This document shows, piece by piece, positions 33,056 through 43,617 of a DNA stretch of 64,000 nt. The translations under genes were made by a program, and so were the position numbers. Position 1 is the first letter of the stretch; each line of letters starts with the position of its first letter. Source of the DNA: Zoroaster sp. YZ-2022 (lineage: Eukaryota; Echinodermata; Asteroidea; Forcipulatida; Zoroasteridae); assembly GCA_029582265.1 (NCBI GenBank), contig CM055819.1:42609263-42673262 (forward strand), written 5' to 3'. The notes below the pieces were generated by a model. That model saw only the letters and a program-made list of their open reading frames with translations. It did no database searches and had not been told where the DNA came from.

Positions 33056-33489
33056 TTTTATTTATTTATTTATTTATTACATTTATTTACCCAGGGTATG
33101 CCCAAACAGTTAAAAACTGGTTTCCATTGGGGCCCTGCATATGTCAACTTTAAAAATTAAAGCATACAGAAAATACGACAATCCACGTAAAAAATAATAA
33201 TTAGATACAACATCACAGAAGTAATTAAAATTGTACATAGATTAAGACCAACAATTATAAGCTGTGTGAAATCTTAACATACAAATTTGGGCACCAACAT
33301 ATACGCCGAGTACGGGAAGGGCGAAAACCCGCGAAAACCCTTCTTGGGGAAAAAAGCGAGGAAATTCCCTTCCGGCTCCGAAATTTCGCGGCAACCAAGT
33401 TTATAAACTCCGTAAGTCAGCACAGAAATAATTAATTTTTAATGACAGTGTTAAGTACATATAAGAATGCCTTGTATACAGTATAAACA

Positions 33490-36479
33490 TTATTGGATGA
33501 ACGTTTTACGAAGTTCAACTTTGAACGAACCCAGTGAATTTACGGCTCTTAGTTGGGCATTCAAGTTATTCCATATGTGCGCACCTTTTACAGCAAAGCT
33601 CGTAAAGTAGGATTCCTTCTTCGCAAAAGGAACCCTTAGTGCCGAGTCAGTGGATCGTCTCGTTTCACGAATCTGTGTAAGCGGTGTGAATAGATTAGTC
33701 ATGTACAGAGGACCCATTTTGTTTATGCATTTGTAAACAAGAACAGCTTTTTGTACATAACTATTTCAGAAAATGAGAGCCAATTAAGTTTAGCAAACAT
33801 TTCAGATGATGGTGTAAGAAAGTCACACTTCAGAATTATCCGCGCGGCCCTTTTCAGGCATTTGTTAAGAATAACATTGTGAGATATGTATCGATCTCCC
33901 CAAACAGTACAACAGTAATCTAAGGATGGCTTAACTAAGCTTACAAACAGAATTTGCAGGCAGCTTTGTGGAACACAATCGCGAATTCTATTTAACATAC
34001 CCAGTTTAGAAGCGACCTTAGTCTTGACGTATTCAACGTGAGGAGTCCAACTTAAAGTTTCATCAATAATAACACCCAAACATTTACATGAATTCACCTT
34101 TACAATTGGACTATCGTCAATGCTTACATTAAGGCCAGTGTTTGAAACCTTTTGCCTGGATCCAATGAGCATGGATTTAGTTTTGGTGGCATTTATTGTA
34201 AGTTTGTTTTTGACGCACCAATCATGGATTCTGACTAGGGCTATATTCAAGATATTCTCTATTTCATTAACACTGGAGGAACTACAAGTTAGTGTAGAGT
34301 CATCTGCATACATGAACAAACTGCAGTTTGGGGGGATACAAAGTGGAAGATCACTAGTATAAATAATGAATAACAGAGGGCCTAGGATTGAACCCTGCGG
34401 CACGCCAACATTTAATGGCAAGGCCTTAGATATGTTACCATCGATTTTCACAGATTGACTACGTTCACTCAGATATGATTTAAACCATTGAATTACAGAA
34501 GTTGACATATTCAACTGTTTAAGTTTCTCTAGCAGAATGGTATGATTAACGGAATCGAATGCTTTACTGAGATCTATAAAGACTGTGCCTGTCATTTCCC
34601 CACGTTCCATAGCTTGAAAACATTTGTTCGTTAAGTCATGTAGGGTACTTTCAGTCGAGTGTAATGGCCTAAATCCCGATTGGCAAGCAGGAATAAGATT
34701 ACTTTCATCGAGGTAAGAATAAATAGCTGAGTGTACCCATCTTTCTAAAATCTTCGAGATAATCGGCAGGATGGAAATAGGCCGATAGTTACTTGTGTTA
34801 CATTTGTCTCCTCCCTTATGAATAGGTGTGACCAGAGCTTGTTTCCAATCCTTAGGGTACTGGTCACATCTTATCGATAAGTTAAAAATGTGGGTTAATG
34901 ATCTAATAATATACGGAGAAGCTATTTTAATCATTTTAACACTGATGCCATCAGGACCTGTTGCTTTCCCGACTAACATTGATGCTATTTGCTTTTGCAC
35001 ATAATCTTCTGTTATGTCGGGCAATATGCATTGCTCATAGACTGAGTTATGAAGAGATGAATCGATATTGTCGTCTACTTCAAAATCACGAGGGGTGGCA
35101 TTACTACACATACGTTCCCCAATTGTGGAAAAGTGCTCATTAAATGTATCAGCGATGTCAACAAGATCCTCGATATTATCACCATTCGCAGAAAGGATAG
35201 AATTTGGAGTAATTCTGTTTTTGTTAGGAAGCACCTCTTTTAGTTTTTTCCACAGCATAGATGAATTACTTTTATTGTCCTCAATGGTAGACGTAAAGTA
35301 TTCACTTTTCGTCGTACGGATTTTCTTAGTAACCGTGTTCCGCAACTTGTTGTATGCATCCCAATCATTTTGTGAACCTGAACGTTTTGCGATTTTATGT
35401 GCACGGTCACGTTGTCGCATAAGTTGAAGAATGTCTCCATCAAGCCAGGGCAAGGAGTCACCCCGAACACGTTTTGATTTTATTGGTGCATGGTGGTTAA
35501 TTATACTCATAAACAGGGAGTGCCATAGGGACCATGCTTCATTAACATCATGACAACTGAGTACATGATCCCATGGTGCGTTAATGAGGTCTTCTTTGAA
35601 AGCATCACTATCTATATCTTTAAAACATCTGAAGTTAATTGAATGTCCTCCCTTTTGGGGGATTTTCCAAGTATGAAGACAGTAAACAAGATAGTGGTCA
35701 CTTAGAAGTACAGGTAAGACGCCACATTCACTAACAAGCTCAGGATGCGAGCTAAAAATGAGATCAATAGTGCTTCGAGTTAGTTCAGTAACACGGCTTG
35801 GATCATGCACGAGTTGCGTCATTTGGAACAAGTTAAAGCAAAAAATAAGAGGTTTTGAGGTACTACTATTATCGTCATCGGACACATCAAGATTAAAATC
35901 ACCAGTGACAATAATTTCCTTACATTCAGAAGAGGCTTTGTCTATGATATCACTTAGTTTGTCTATAAATTCAACCGAACTTGAAGGTGGCCTGTAGATA
36001 GAACTGATAAGAACAGGCTGCCTATGTTTACATTTAATCTCAACTCATATACATTCAACGTCATCTGTTTCTAGGTCGATACGGCGAATGAAAATTAAAT
36101 TGTTTCTGATATACATGGCAACCCCGCCACCGTGACGGTTTCTATCTCTTCTTACAATAGAGTAATCGGGTAGGCTGATCTCATTGTCAGCGATTGAGGC
36201 GTCACAAAAAGTTTCATTTAAACAGATGATATCGAGTGGGTTTTTTGACATTAATATCTTAAAATGGTCAAGTTTATTTATTATACTTCTAACATTTAGG
36301 TGTGCGAATGAAAAAAAACCTACACATTGGTTGTGGATGATACCATTTGTTAAGTTTACTTTGGATCCCTGTTCCGTGGGTTGAGCAGTTCTTTGACCTG
36401 TTTGAGGTATTGCCTCCACTCGTGGTCTCGTTGGGTGTGCATTGTTTTGGTCTGGAACATCTTGGGTCGTGGTTGGCAA
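33490..36479 (-). pseudogene. LINE ORF2: APE endonuclease plus reverse transcriptase (CR1-like)
   Basis: The endonuclease starts near 36,325 (FAHLNVRSIINKLDHF, then DIICLNETF and GGGVAMYIR). An in-frame TGA at 36,045-36,047 interrupts it; the flanking frame continues as VEIKCKHRQPVLISSIYRP and VTGDFNLDVSDDD, so a single Trp-to-stop change is likely. RT follows with KATGPDGISVKMIK, YRPISILPIISKILE, FIDLSKAFDSVNH (catalytic Asp), GVPQGSILGPLLFIIY and FMYADDSTL (catalytic DD), then CLGVIIDETLSW. Near 33,753 an A-run indel shifts the frame and the C-terminal tail (MGPLYMTNLFTPL to KVELRKTF) continues to 33,490. Two point repairs would be needed for a full product, so it was active recently. Confidence 0.9.
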
Positions 36480-37570
36480 TGAGTCGGTTGAAGTCGCTTT
36501 GGCTGAAGGTACGGGTAATGCTGGCTCGATCGCTGAAAAACCGTTGGTCTATCTCGAGAGCCAATAGCCGGTTTATGGAGGGCCTCAGCGAATAACATTT
36601 CGCCAAAGGGAGTTCGCTGCAGTGTGGATCGGTCTGTCTCTTCTGATGGGCCGGCGATGTGCTGGATAATGTTCTTGGCAAATAGACCTACTCCCCGCGA
36701 GTTGAGGTGCACACCATCTGAGACAAGATGGTCGGAATTTATATTTCTATTGTCGATAAACCCCCAGTTGTTGCGCTTTGCGATGGATTTCAGGAGATCA
36801 TTGGACTCATCCACCTTCTTGCGTTGGGAGACTGACTGGTTCTTCCGATGGATGATAGATGAAATTGTCACTGTTGTCGGTAGCGTTTCACCCAGGGAAG
36901 TGATCTTTGCGGCAATTGTTTCTGGACTGTCGAAGGTGTTGTTGGTTCCGACGTGAAGAATTATCCCAGAAACACCATGTTTGGTTGACAGGTGTTTGGC
37001 ATTCGGAGCGATGTCTTCGATTTTTTCTCCGCGCATGGTATGGCAGATTACTTTCGTCTTCCTACTCAGTCTCCTTGGCTGCAGTCGTTTGATCATGGAA
37101 TCACCGATGATCAAGATATCTGCATTGGTGATCGGTTGAGGGGTCGGGGATTGCATTTTCTTGCTGACTGCCGGTTTGGTTTTAGCAGCGTTCAGTTCCT
37201 TGTGTTTAGTCTGGTACTGGTCAAGTTGTTCTTGGAAGGAGGCGGGTTTTTTCGTTGAGGGGCCAGGCTGCTTTGGGGGTGTATCATGAGATCCATGTAT
37301 TTGGCCAGCCTGGTCTATGGGTTTCAGGGCGTCGTAGTACGTGTCGATCAGTAGTTCAGCCTCGGTCAGAGAGTCGACGCTGGTGTCGTTGTGGCTGGTG
37401 ACTTGATCGACATCACCCGGTGCTAGTACGGGGAGCTGCTCCTGGTTCCGGCTCGGTGCACAGGGCGGTCGCTTTGAATGGGCATCGGCTCCACGAGAAG
37501 AAGGGCTCATCAGCATATCAATGGTAGAATGCAGCGCGTCCCGTTCCTTCTCCAACTGGGCGATTGTTTC
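36356..37570 (-). CDS. LINE ORF1 protein with SGNH/GDSL esterase-like domain
   Basis: About 400 residues, with the start lost; the frame begins KRETIAQLEKERDALH, a short coiled-coil-like stretch. A Pro/Gln-rich linker is followed by an SGNH hydrolase-like domain: ILIIGDSMIKRL (block I Ser), MRGEKI (block II Gly), GIILHVGTNNTF (block III Asn) and DGVHLNSRGVGLF (block V Asp and His). All four signature residues are present, so the fold is probably intact. Esterase ORF1 proteins are a hallmark of many CR1-clade LINEs; they bind RNA or membranes and assist retrotransposition. The C-terminus is basic and overlaps the start of ORF2. Confidence 0.85.
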   Translation of the reverse strand, partial: ETIAQLEKERDALHSTIDMLMSPSSRGADAHSKRPPCAPSRNQEQLPVLAPGDVDQVTSHNDTSVDSLTEAELLIDTYYDALKPIDQAGQIHGSHDTPPKQPGPSTKKPASFQEQLDQYQTKHKELNAAKTKPAVSKKMQSPTPQPITNADILIIGDSMIKRLQPRRLSRKTKVICHTMRGEKIEDIAPNAKHLSTKHGVSGIILHVGTNNTFDSPETIAAKITSLGETLPTTVTISSIIHRKNQSVSQRKKVDESNDLLKSIAKRNNWGFIDNRNINSDHLVSDGVHLNSRGVGLFAKNIIQHIAGPSEETDRSTLQRTPFGEMLFAEALHKPAIGSRDRPTVFQRSSQHYPYLQPKRLQPTHCQPRPKMFQTKTMHTQRDHEWRQYLKQVKELLNPRNRDPK

Positions 37571-37572
37571 CC

Positions 37573-37860
37573 TTTTAAACTATTTATTCACATAGGGGTA
37601 TGAACGTTTGCCCGATTCGTGATACTGATTGCTGATTTTTCTTTATTCATTTATGTTTCCCGTAGATTTTATATGGGGCCTATTGTTCGTTTTTTTTCTT
37701 TTTTATACTTTTTTTTTTTTTTTTTTTTTTTTGGGGGGGGGGAATCTTTATTGGTTAACTGACCAAGACCTAATTTGTTTTTGTGTTTGTGTTTGTGAAA
37801 CATTAACGTTTGTTATTGTTTAGGTGTTTCTTTATGTTTTTTTAATCCTGGTTTCTTGTT
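37573..37860. repeat. Right part of split dispersed repeat, then homopolymer-rich sequence
   Basis: TTTTAAACTATTTATTCACA through GTTTGCCCGATT is the inverse of 41,294-41,335. It is followed by a T-run and G-run (37,706-37,741) and TG-rich sequence without genes. Confidence 0.6.
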
Positions 37861-37882
37861 GTTATTAATGTTTTTTTCTTCC

Positions 37883-39052
37883 TCAACCATCAATCTGTTG
37901 GCGTGCCAGACATCGTGGCATATATGTTTGGGTATGATTATACCAGTGCATGCACTTCACTTGGGTGATGGCATCAACGCTCTGAATGGCTGCTTGTTGA
38001 AGGAGATCGCACCTCCACTGCTGCATGTTCATTCCTGCTTGCCGGGCAGCCTGTCTGTCTCCGACGCGTTGTTGCCACTCCGGTAACCCAAGGGTGCGTT
38101 TAACTGCAGCCTTGAATGCAGAATGTGCCATCTCCGTGCTGTTCAGGAATGGGGAGTAGGGAGGAAGGCGCTTCAGCTGGATCATTGGGTTGTTACCTTC
38201 AGGGAGTTGGGCTCGCACGTGAGGCCTCGCATTGCCGTATATGAGGTATAGGGGCTCGTCGTCTGGGAAAACTGCAGCACACTCTTGAACTGTGTCCGCA
38301 AGAAAACTCCTCGAATCTCTCTCGCGTCACAGTTTCGAATGCGATTCGGTGGTGCACCAAGCCGAGTTCACTAGAAACAGGGAAGGTGACATTGCAATTC
38401 CTCCCTCGTTGTCTGTCTACGACTCGTCTTGCGGCAATCCCTCACGGAGCTCTACCCTGGGAGCGTCGAGTCCAGACGTTATAACCTATCTCGTCAATGA
38501 AGACTAGATGCGCCAGAACACCATGCTGCAGAAACCACTCAGCATATACTGGACGCGTTGATGAAGTACTTCAGGGGAATTTCTCGCATCAGGAACGTCC
38601 TGTACTAGTTTCAGTGTAATCATCATCCCATCCAAGGCCCTGGCTATGGTGGCAGTAGAAACCCCGGGCTTCTCCGGCAGATGCTCACTCAAACTAGCCT
38701 TCATCTGCAGAAGTGTCAAAATGGGATTAGCGTCAAGGATGCCTTGCAGATGGTTTCGCATCTCGTCATCCATCTTGTTGTGGGTTGCTCCTCCTCTTGC
38801 CAGCGTCTGTCGCCTTCCAGTCCTCAAATATGTTGCAACAATTGATCTTGCCGTGGACTTGTTGATGTTCAAATTGACCGCAAGCTCAAGGTAGTCTTGC
38901 TCATTTCCCTCGAAGGCCTCAATCAACCTTTCTCGATCTACCTGGAACACTCTGTCGTAGCGACCACGAGCTGCCATTTCTAGAAATATGCGTATAAAAC
39001 TGTAGCGAAAGCTCGTCTTCGAAGTACATCGGCAAAGTGACTCCTGTGCCAA
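37883..39052 (-). pseudogene. Tc1/mariner (IS630-type) transposase, broken
   Basis: The N-terminal part (38,504-39,052) has an HTH-type region (LAVNLNINKSTARSIVATYL) and RTGRRQTLARGG, followed by PGVSTATIARALDGM. A frameshift near 38,535 moves the frame to LAHLVFIDEIGYNVWTRRS, which carries the first catalytic Asp. An in-frame TGA at 38,442-38,444 interrupts GRAP/GIAARR. The C-terminal part (37,883-38,218) contains RLPPYSPFLNSTEMAHSAFK with the third acidic residue (Glu). The segment where the second Asp is expected reads IYGNARPHV, so that residue seems to be lost. The enzyme would have cut and pasted its element at TA sites; this copy is inactive. I found no TIR pair, so the element boundaries are unknown. 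Confidence 0.8.
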
Positions 39053-39059
39053 TAAGTGA

Positions 39060-40025
39060 ACCGTATTTATGCATTTAACATTCTAAAGGAAACAAAAGAA
39101 TAACAGATCGTTTTTTGATTGCACAAATGACAGAAATGCCTGCCCAATAATTAATTTGAATGACCAAACACACGCCTCGAAAAGCTCCTGCGAATTTGAA
39201 TGTTGTTTTGTTGAATTGTTAAATTGCATGGTTATTTTGTTAAATCGAATGACGCAACAGTACTTTTGCCTAGTCATAAAACGAAATCGAATGACCATTT
39301 TCAGCAGCATTCAATTTCGCGCGAAATAGAATGGCTCAGTGGTTAAATTGGCTGCTCATTTGCCGAAATTGACCGAGAAAACCTATACTAAAAAGAACGA
39401 CGTATTATGCTAAATATAATGCTAAATGAATTCGCGTGCCTGAAAATGAAATTGAATGCTTGAATTCTTAATTCGAAACGCTTTAGCAACTGCAGAGGCA
39501 AAATCGCTTTAATATGAACGTATGAAAGTGAAAGTGGCTGCTTATTTGCCGAAATTGACCGGGAAAACCTATACAGTAGTAACGTTTCTAGAGTTCATTT
39601 CAATACGGCCGAAGTAATCGTATGAAAACGCACGTGTGAACTGAATATGGTACTATTGTGTATTGCTCAATTGCTCCAACCCTCAAACTCATGAGAAGAA
39701 AAAAATAAACGTGCGAAGCTAAAAAAAAAAATGGGCGGTTGTTGCGTGCACATAGAATTTTAGGCATTGCGGAAAAATCCTTACGGATTGCTGGAAAATA
39801 AACTTGCTTTTACGGCGTGCACATCAGTAAAACCACCGTGCGTTCACCTTTGCATCAACACCATCGCGTCGTAAAGTCATCTTTGACCACGTACGTTGGA
39901 CGGACGCACAGTGTGCCAGGGTGGGACCAAAGTGCGCCCAAACTAAATTGTCCATTATTTTAAAAGGCATATTATAGACCCAGATATGTTTTCGGACCCG
40001 CAGATGTCAATGAAAGCGTTTTAAA
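39060..40025. repeat. Noncoding, with a duplicated 40-bp segment
   Basis: TTTGCCGAAATTGACCGAGA at about 39,359 recurs at about 39,547 as part of a 40-bp direct repeat (39,345-39,385 and 39,533-39,572) that ends AACCTATAC(T/A). AATCGAATGAC words recur between. No gene is apparent. It could be the remnant 5' side of the mariner-like element. Confidence 0.45.
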
Positions 40026-40030
40026 CATTT

Positions 40031-40352
40031 CGTCGTGTGCCCGAAGGACGTAACGAAAGTGTGACCGGCAAAAGGTCGTAAGCAATTACTGTGCAAAATT
40101 GTGTATCAAGAAAACTTAGTGTGAAAGTTTGGTCGTTTTTCTGCCCTTTATAAGGCTTTGTAGGAAAGTTAAATTCTGCATGGGAATGGAAAATCATGTC
40201 TTGGGAAATTCTAACAACAAATATATTACAGTTATGCCCTACGTTTTTATCAAAGGAGCCATGTTACTGCTTACCACGTTCTGCTGCCAAAAGTTGTACT
40301 TTGTGCCTGGAAGAAGGTCATAGAGCCTTACGACCTTCTTCTGGGCACACGA
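40031..40352. mobile_element. MITE-like inverted repeat, about 320 bp
   Basis: CGTCGTGTGCCCGAAG at the left and CGTCGTGTGCCCAGAAG inverted at the right, each with an AAGGTCGTAAG word further in. No coding content. No target duplication recognised. Confidence 0.5.
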
Positions 40353-40379
40353 CGATTTATGACGTCATCAAAAATGATT

Positions 40380-41290
40380 ACTGATTGGGTCGCTGATAAT
40401 TCACGCTTTATTGCCTCAATTGAGTTGTTGTTCGTTTTAAATTACACTAATCGAGTGTATGTGTTACGGCTGTCAATTATTGTAGGATAAAATTATCGTT
40501 AAATATGCTTATGGTTTAAATTCATTATACACTATTGGAAATGTTTGTAAAAATGTTTCTAAAAGTATCCTTGCTTTCTTTGAATCAAGATATCCATTAA
40601 ACAACCAACAGTTTCAGTTTATTATGCGTCATTATCCGAAAAATAATGAAAATGCATTCAGATGTTTCGTACGCATTCGTACGTTCATTTCTTTTTGTTT
40701 TCGGAGGGAAGGACAGCAACATATATGGGACATTATTTCACTATTTTACTAATTTGATAGCACATGAGACAACAATATTTCTTCCCTGTTTGATACCATG
40801 ATCAGCTTAACACCAATAAATTTCATGTAAAACTGTGGTCATTTTTGCGAATTGAACAATAGTGTATGTAGGGGCATACTAACAGAATATTACTTTTTAG
40901 ATACGTCTTGATTTCCGCTATCAAGCCACTGATAACAATATATTAACTGCGCGATTGTTTCTCACATGGCAATCATTTCGCAAGATTTCTTTTTGCTTAC
41001 AAGGGAATAATTAATAACAATTATTAATAGCATTATCATCCACTTTGTTTTGCAGCCGAGTGTCATTAAACAGCTTCAGCTACCAGTGTCTGACAAAGGA
41101 GGTATGTACATTTTAATTATTTATATTTTCTGGTTTCTGGTCATAGGTCAGCTTCAAAATTGGTGCGGTGACACGCTGTTTTTATTTTTGTTTTTGTTTT
41201 TGTTTTTTGGGGGATTTTTTTCCACACGGAAATACGTGATACATATCCATTTTCCCATCTACAAAGTATGGTGGCTAAGAGAGGCCTCAT
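40380..41290. other. Unassigned noncoding stretch
   Basis: AT-rich sequence without recognisable gene. Near 41,130-41,180 a GGTTTCTGGTCATAGGTCAG piece resembles 25,250-25,300, which belongs to the dispersed repeat family. Confidence 0.4.
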
Positions 41291-41660
41291 AAATCGGGCA
41301 AACGTTCATATCCCTTTGTGAAAAAGTCGTTTAAAACACAATTGGACATCGTTTCATAGCAAAAAAATAAAGAAATAAAAATAAAGAAATAAAAAAATAA
41401 AAATAACTAGAGCTTAAGTGTTTGTTAGAACAAACACACGGTGTTCGAGTCAACTTCCGGTTCAATCAAATTATCAACGATGATGTCAATATCATACTGT
41501 GCAAGGGTTTATCATCTTTTATAATAACAATATCAATTTCATATTCAAAAGACATATCAATTTTGCGTTAGAAAGTGTTGAATTTGAACTTCCTGTTTGG
41601 ACAGGAAGTAAAGGTCAGATTAGGTGGTTTGAAGGTCATATATGACATCATGATTATGAA
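41290..41660. repeat. Dispersed repeats (two families adjoining)
   Basis: 41,294-41,370 is the family split by the LINE at 33-37 kb. 41,408-41,660 (ACTTCCGGTTCAATCAA..., CAATATCAATTTCAT, TTGAAGGTCATATATGACA) is shared with 49,240-49,500. This second family may be related to the unit of the satellite at 43.6 kb through the GGACAGGAAGTAAAGGTCA stretch. Confidence 0.6.
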
Positions 41661-43610
41661 AAAAATTACAAATTTGTCAACTTATACATCAAATTGAAGC
41701 TATGAGATATGACCTTTTAAAATTTGTAAAATCATTACTTCGTGTGCCACTAATTGGACCATTGTCAAAGCATTTATGGTAACTCATTTCACAAGAATTA
41801 CAAGCTATTAATGTAAGGAATTCAATTGTGTGTTTATTTCTAATAGGTCATTTAGTTATTGAGATATTGGCTGTTGAACTTGGAAAAGTTGTGAGATTTA
41901 AGCAATAAATTAGAAATTAACAAGTGTGACTTGGAACACTATGTTTTTATTTTAAATATTGACACTAGCCCAACACATGCTTTTCAAGAAGCATGCTAGA
42001 TGATAAATCAACATTAAAAATCACTCATATGAAAATAGTTTGCCAGGGTTGTAGGCAGCCAGATCAACCTATTCAGCGTTATTTATAGGCATAAAGTCAC
42101 AAAGTTGATTTAGGGTAGAAGGGGACTACATGTATAGTAACTGGATTAAACTTGGCTGCAAATTCAAAGAGCAGGAAGTGTGGGTTAAATTGTTTGGGGG
42201 ACCTGGGGGTTACTGAAGACACTGAAGCATAGAAGAGCATATACATATTTCCCCTTTGCTTTCCTTCAGCTAATTAGCCTTTCATTAGAAAACAAGCTTA
42301 TAACTACTACATGATAAAGTTGGAAGAAAGCTTGCATCCGTGCTTTCTATCTTCCCCTGCCCCCCGCAGAAGAGTTGTCAAAAAGTAAATAATTCCCAAT
42401 TCAAACAAAATTAAATGTAATTATATCCACTGGATCAAATCTGATAATTGCTTGCCCTTTTCATTTTGTTTATGGAAAAACCTTTCAATTCTAGATTTAA
42501 ATGAAGCCAACATTGGTATTTATGTCTTGGTATTAAGTCTTGTACAAAAATTAATTTAATTGATGGACTGCATGTTTATATACTGAGAGTGATCTTTATT
42601 TATAATATACTTCACTTTCAAAAATATAATGATAAATTGACAATGATAGTGACACTGTAATCAAGCATCTCCTTTATATTGTGACATGCTTATAAATTGT
42701 CTTTGTTTTCACCTAATCTGCAAATAATTAAAAACATAATTTATAACATTTGAAAACAATTTCTACATTGATTTTTACATGTTCAAGGTTGAACACATGA
42801 TTGGCAAAATGTCTGTAGCTGCATCCATACTACAGAATTACAAGCTAAAGATCAGATGCCATTTTATACATACATTTTTAGACATTGAAATAATCAAAGA
42901 GTTGTATGGGTGCTTGTAAATTGCTAATAAAACAATGAAATACATATTTATTTTAACTGTCTGTTGGGTTTCATGACTTGACTTTTGTGGTTCCACATTT
43001 CCCTCCCCACAATCAATTGAAACCACTTTGTTGACCTGTTTAACCTACTTGAAACCAATCTAGAAATGAGTGTTCATGGTCTTACACATGTAACAATTGA
43101 AATGACTTAAGTGTAAATGAACCCAACCATGATCATTTGTTGACAAGAAAACGGAAACAATCTGCATTTATAAAAAATGTACACTCTGTATGTACGATTT
43201 AGTGACAGTTCAGAATGGGTGACATTCAGGGGTTGTCATTGGAATCGGTAATTTTTGAATAAAATGCCTGCCCCCTTCCCCCAAGTTCTTGGTGATGGCA
43301 TGTACTGCCACTGGTGATGAACCGACACATTTGTTTTCTAAAATTCTTTGGTCTATCATTGCAGCACTATAGAATCCAAGAACTAGGGAAGGGAGGGGCA
43401 AACAAGCAATAAAAGTATAAGGGGCCCAAATTACCAATTCCATTGACTGACGACTAGTGCTTCATTATGTCAAAAATTGCCATAACCTTAACAACTGAAT
43501 TTTCCTATCCTTATTTATATTCTAAATACATTTTGGTGACAAATGTTCATATTTTGTTAAGAAAAATGGCGAGTTTTTTTTACTGTCCAAAGTATGTTCA
43601 CGTAACTAAC
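41660..43610. other. Unassigned AT-rich noncoding stretch
   Basis: About 2 kb with no tandem structure, inverted ends or credible coding frame. The short frames at 42,838 and 43,210 have no domains. Confidence 0.45.
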
Positions 43611-43617
43611 GTTAGTT

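Larger units (their letters stand above)
33055..37572 (-). mobile_element. CR1-like LINE, nearly complete, with ORF1 esterase and ORF2
   Basis: The 3' end is at low coordinates, marked by an (ATAAATA)n-type tail at 33,055-33,085 preceded by CCCTGGGTAAAT. Two ORFs follow the usual order and overlap by about 120 bp. The 5' end stops in ORF1 at the junction with the older repeat (a stop codon lies immediately upstream of its frame), so only the extreme 5' end and UTR are missing. Damage is light: one nonsense codon and one single-base frameshift in ORF2. Confidence 0.9.

Noticed and set aside
34120..37258. Plus-strand ORFs within the CR1-like LINE
   Set aside because: Antisense shadows of ORF1 and ORF2.
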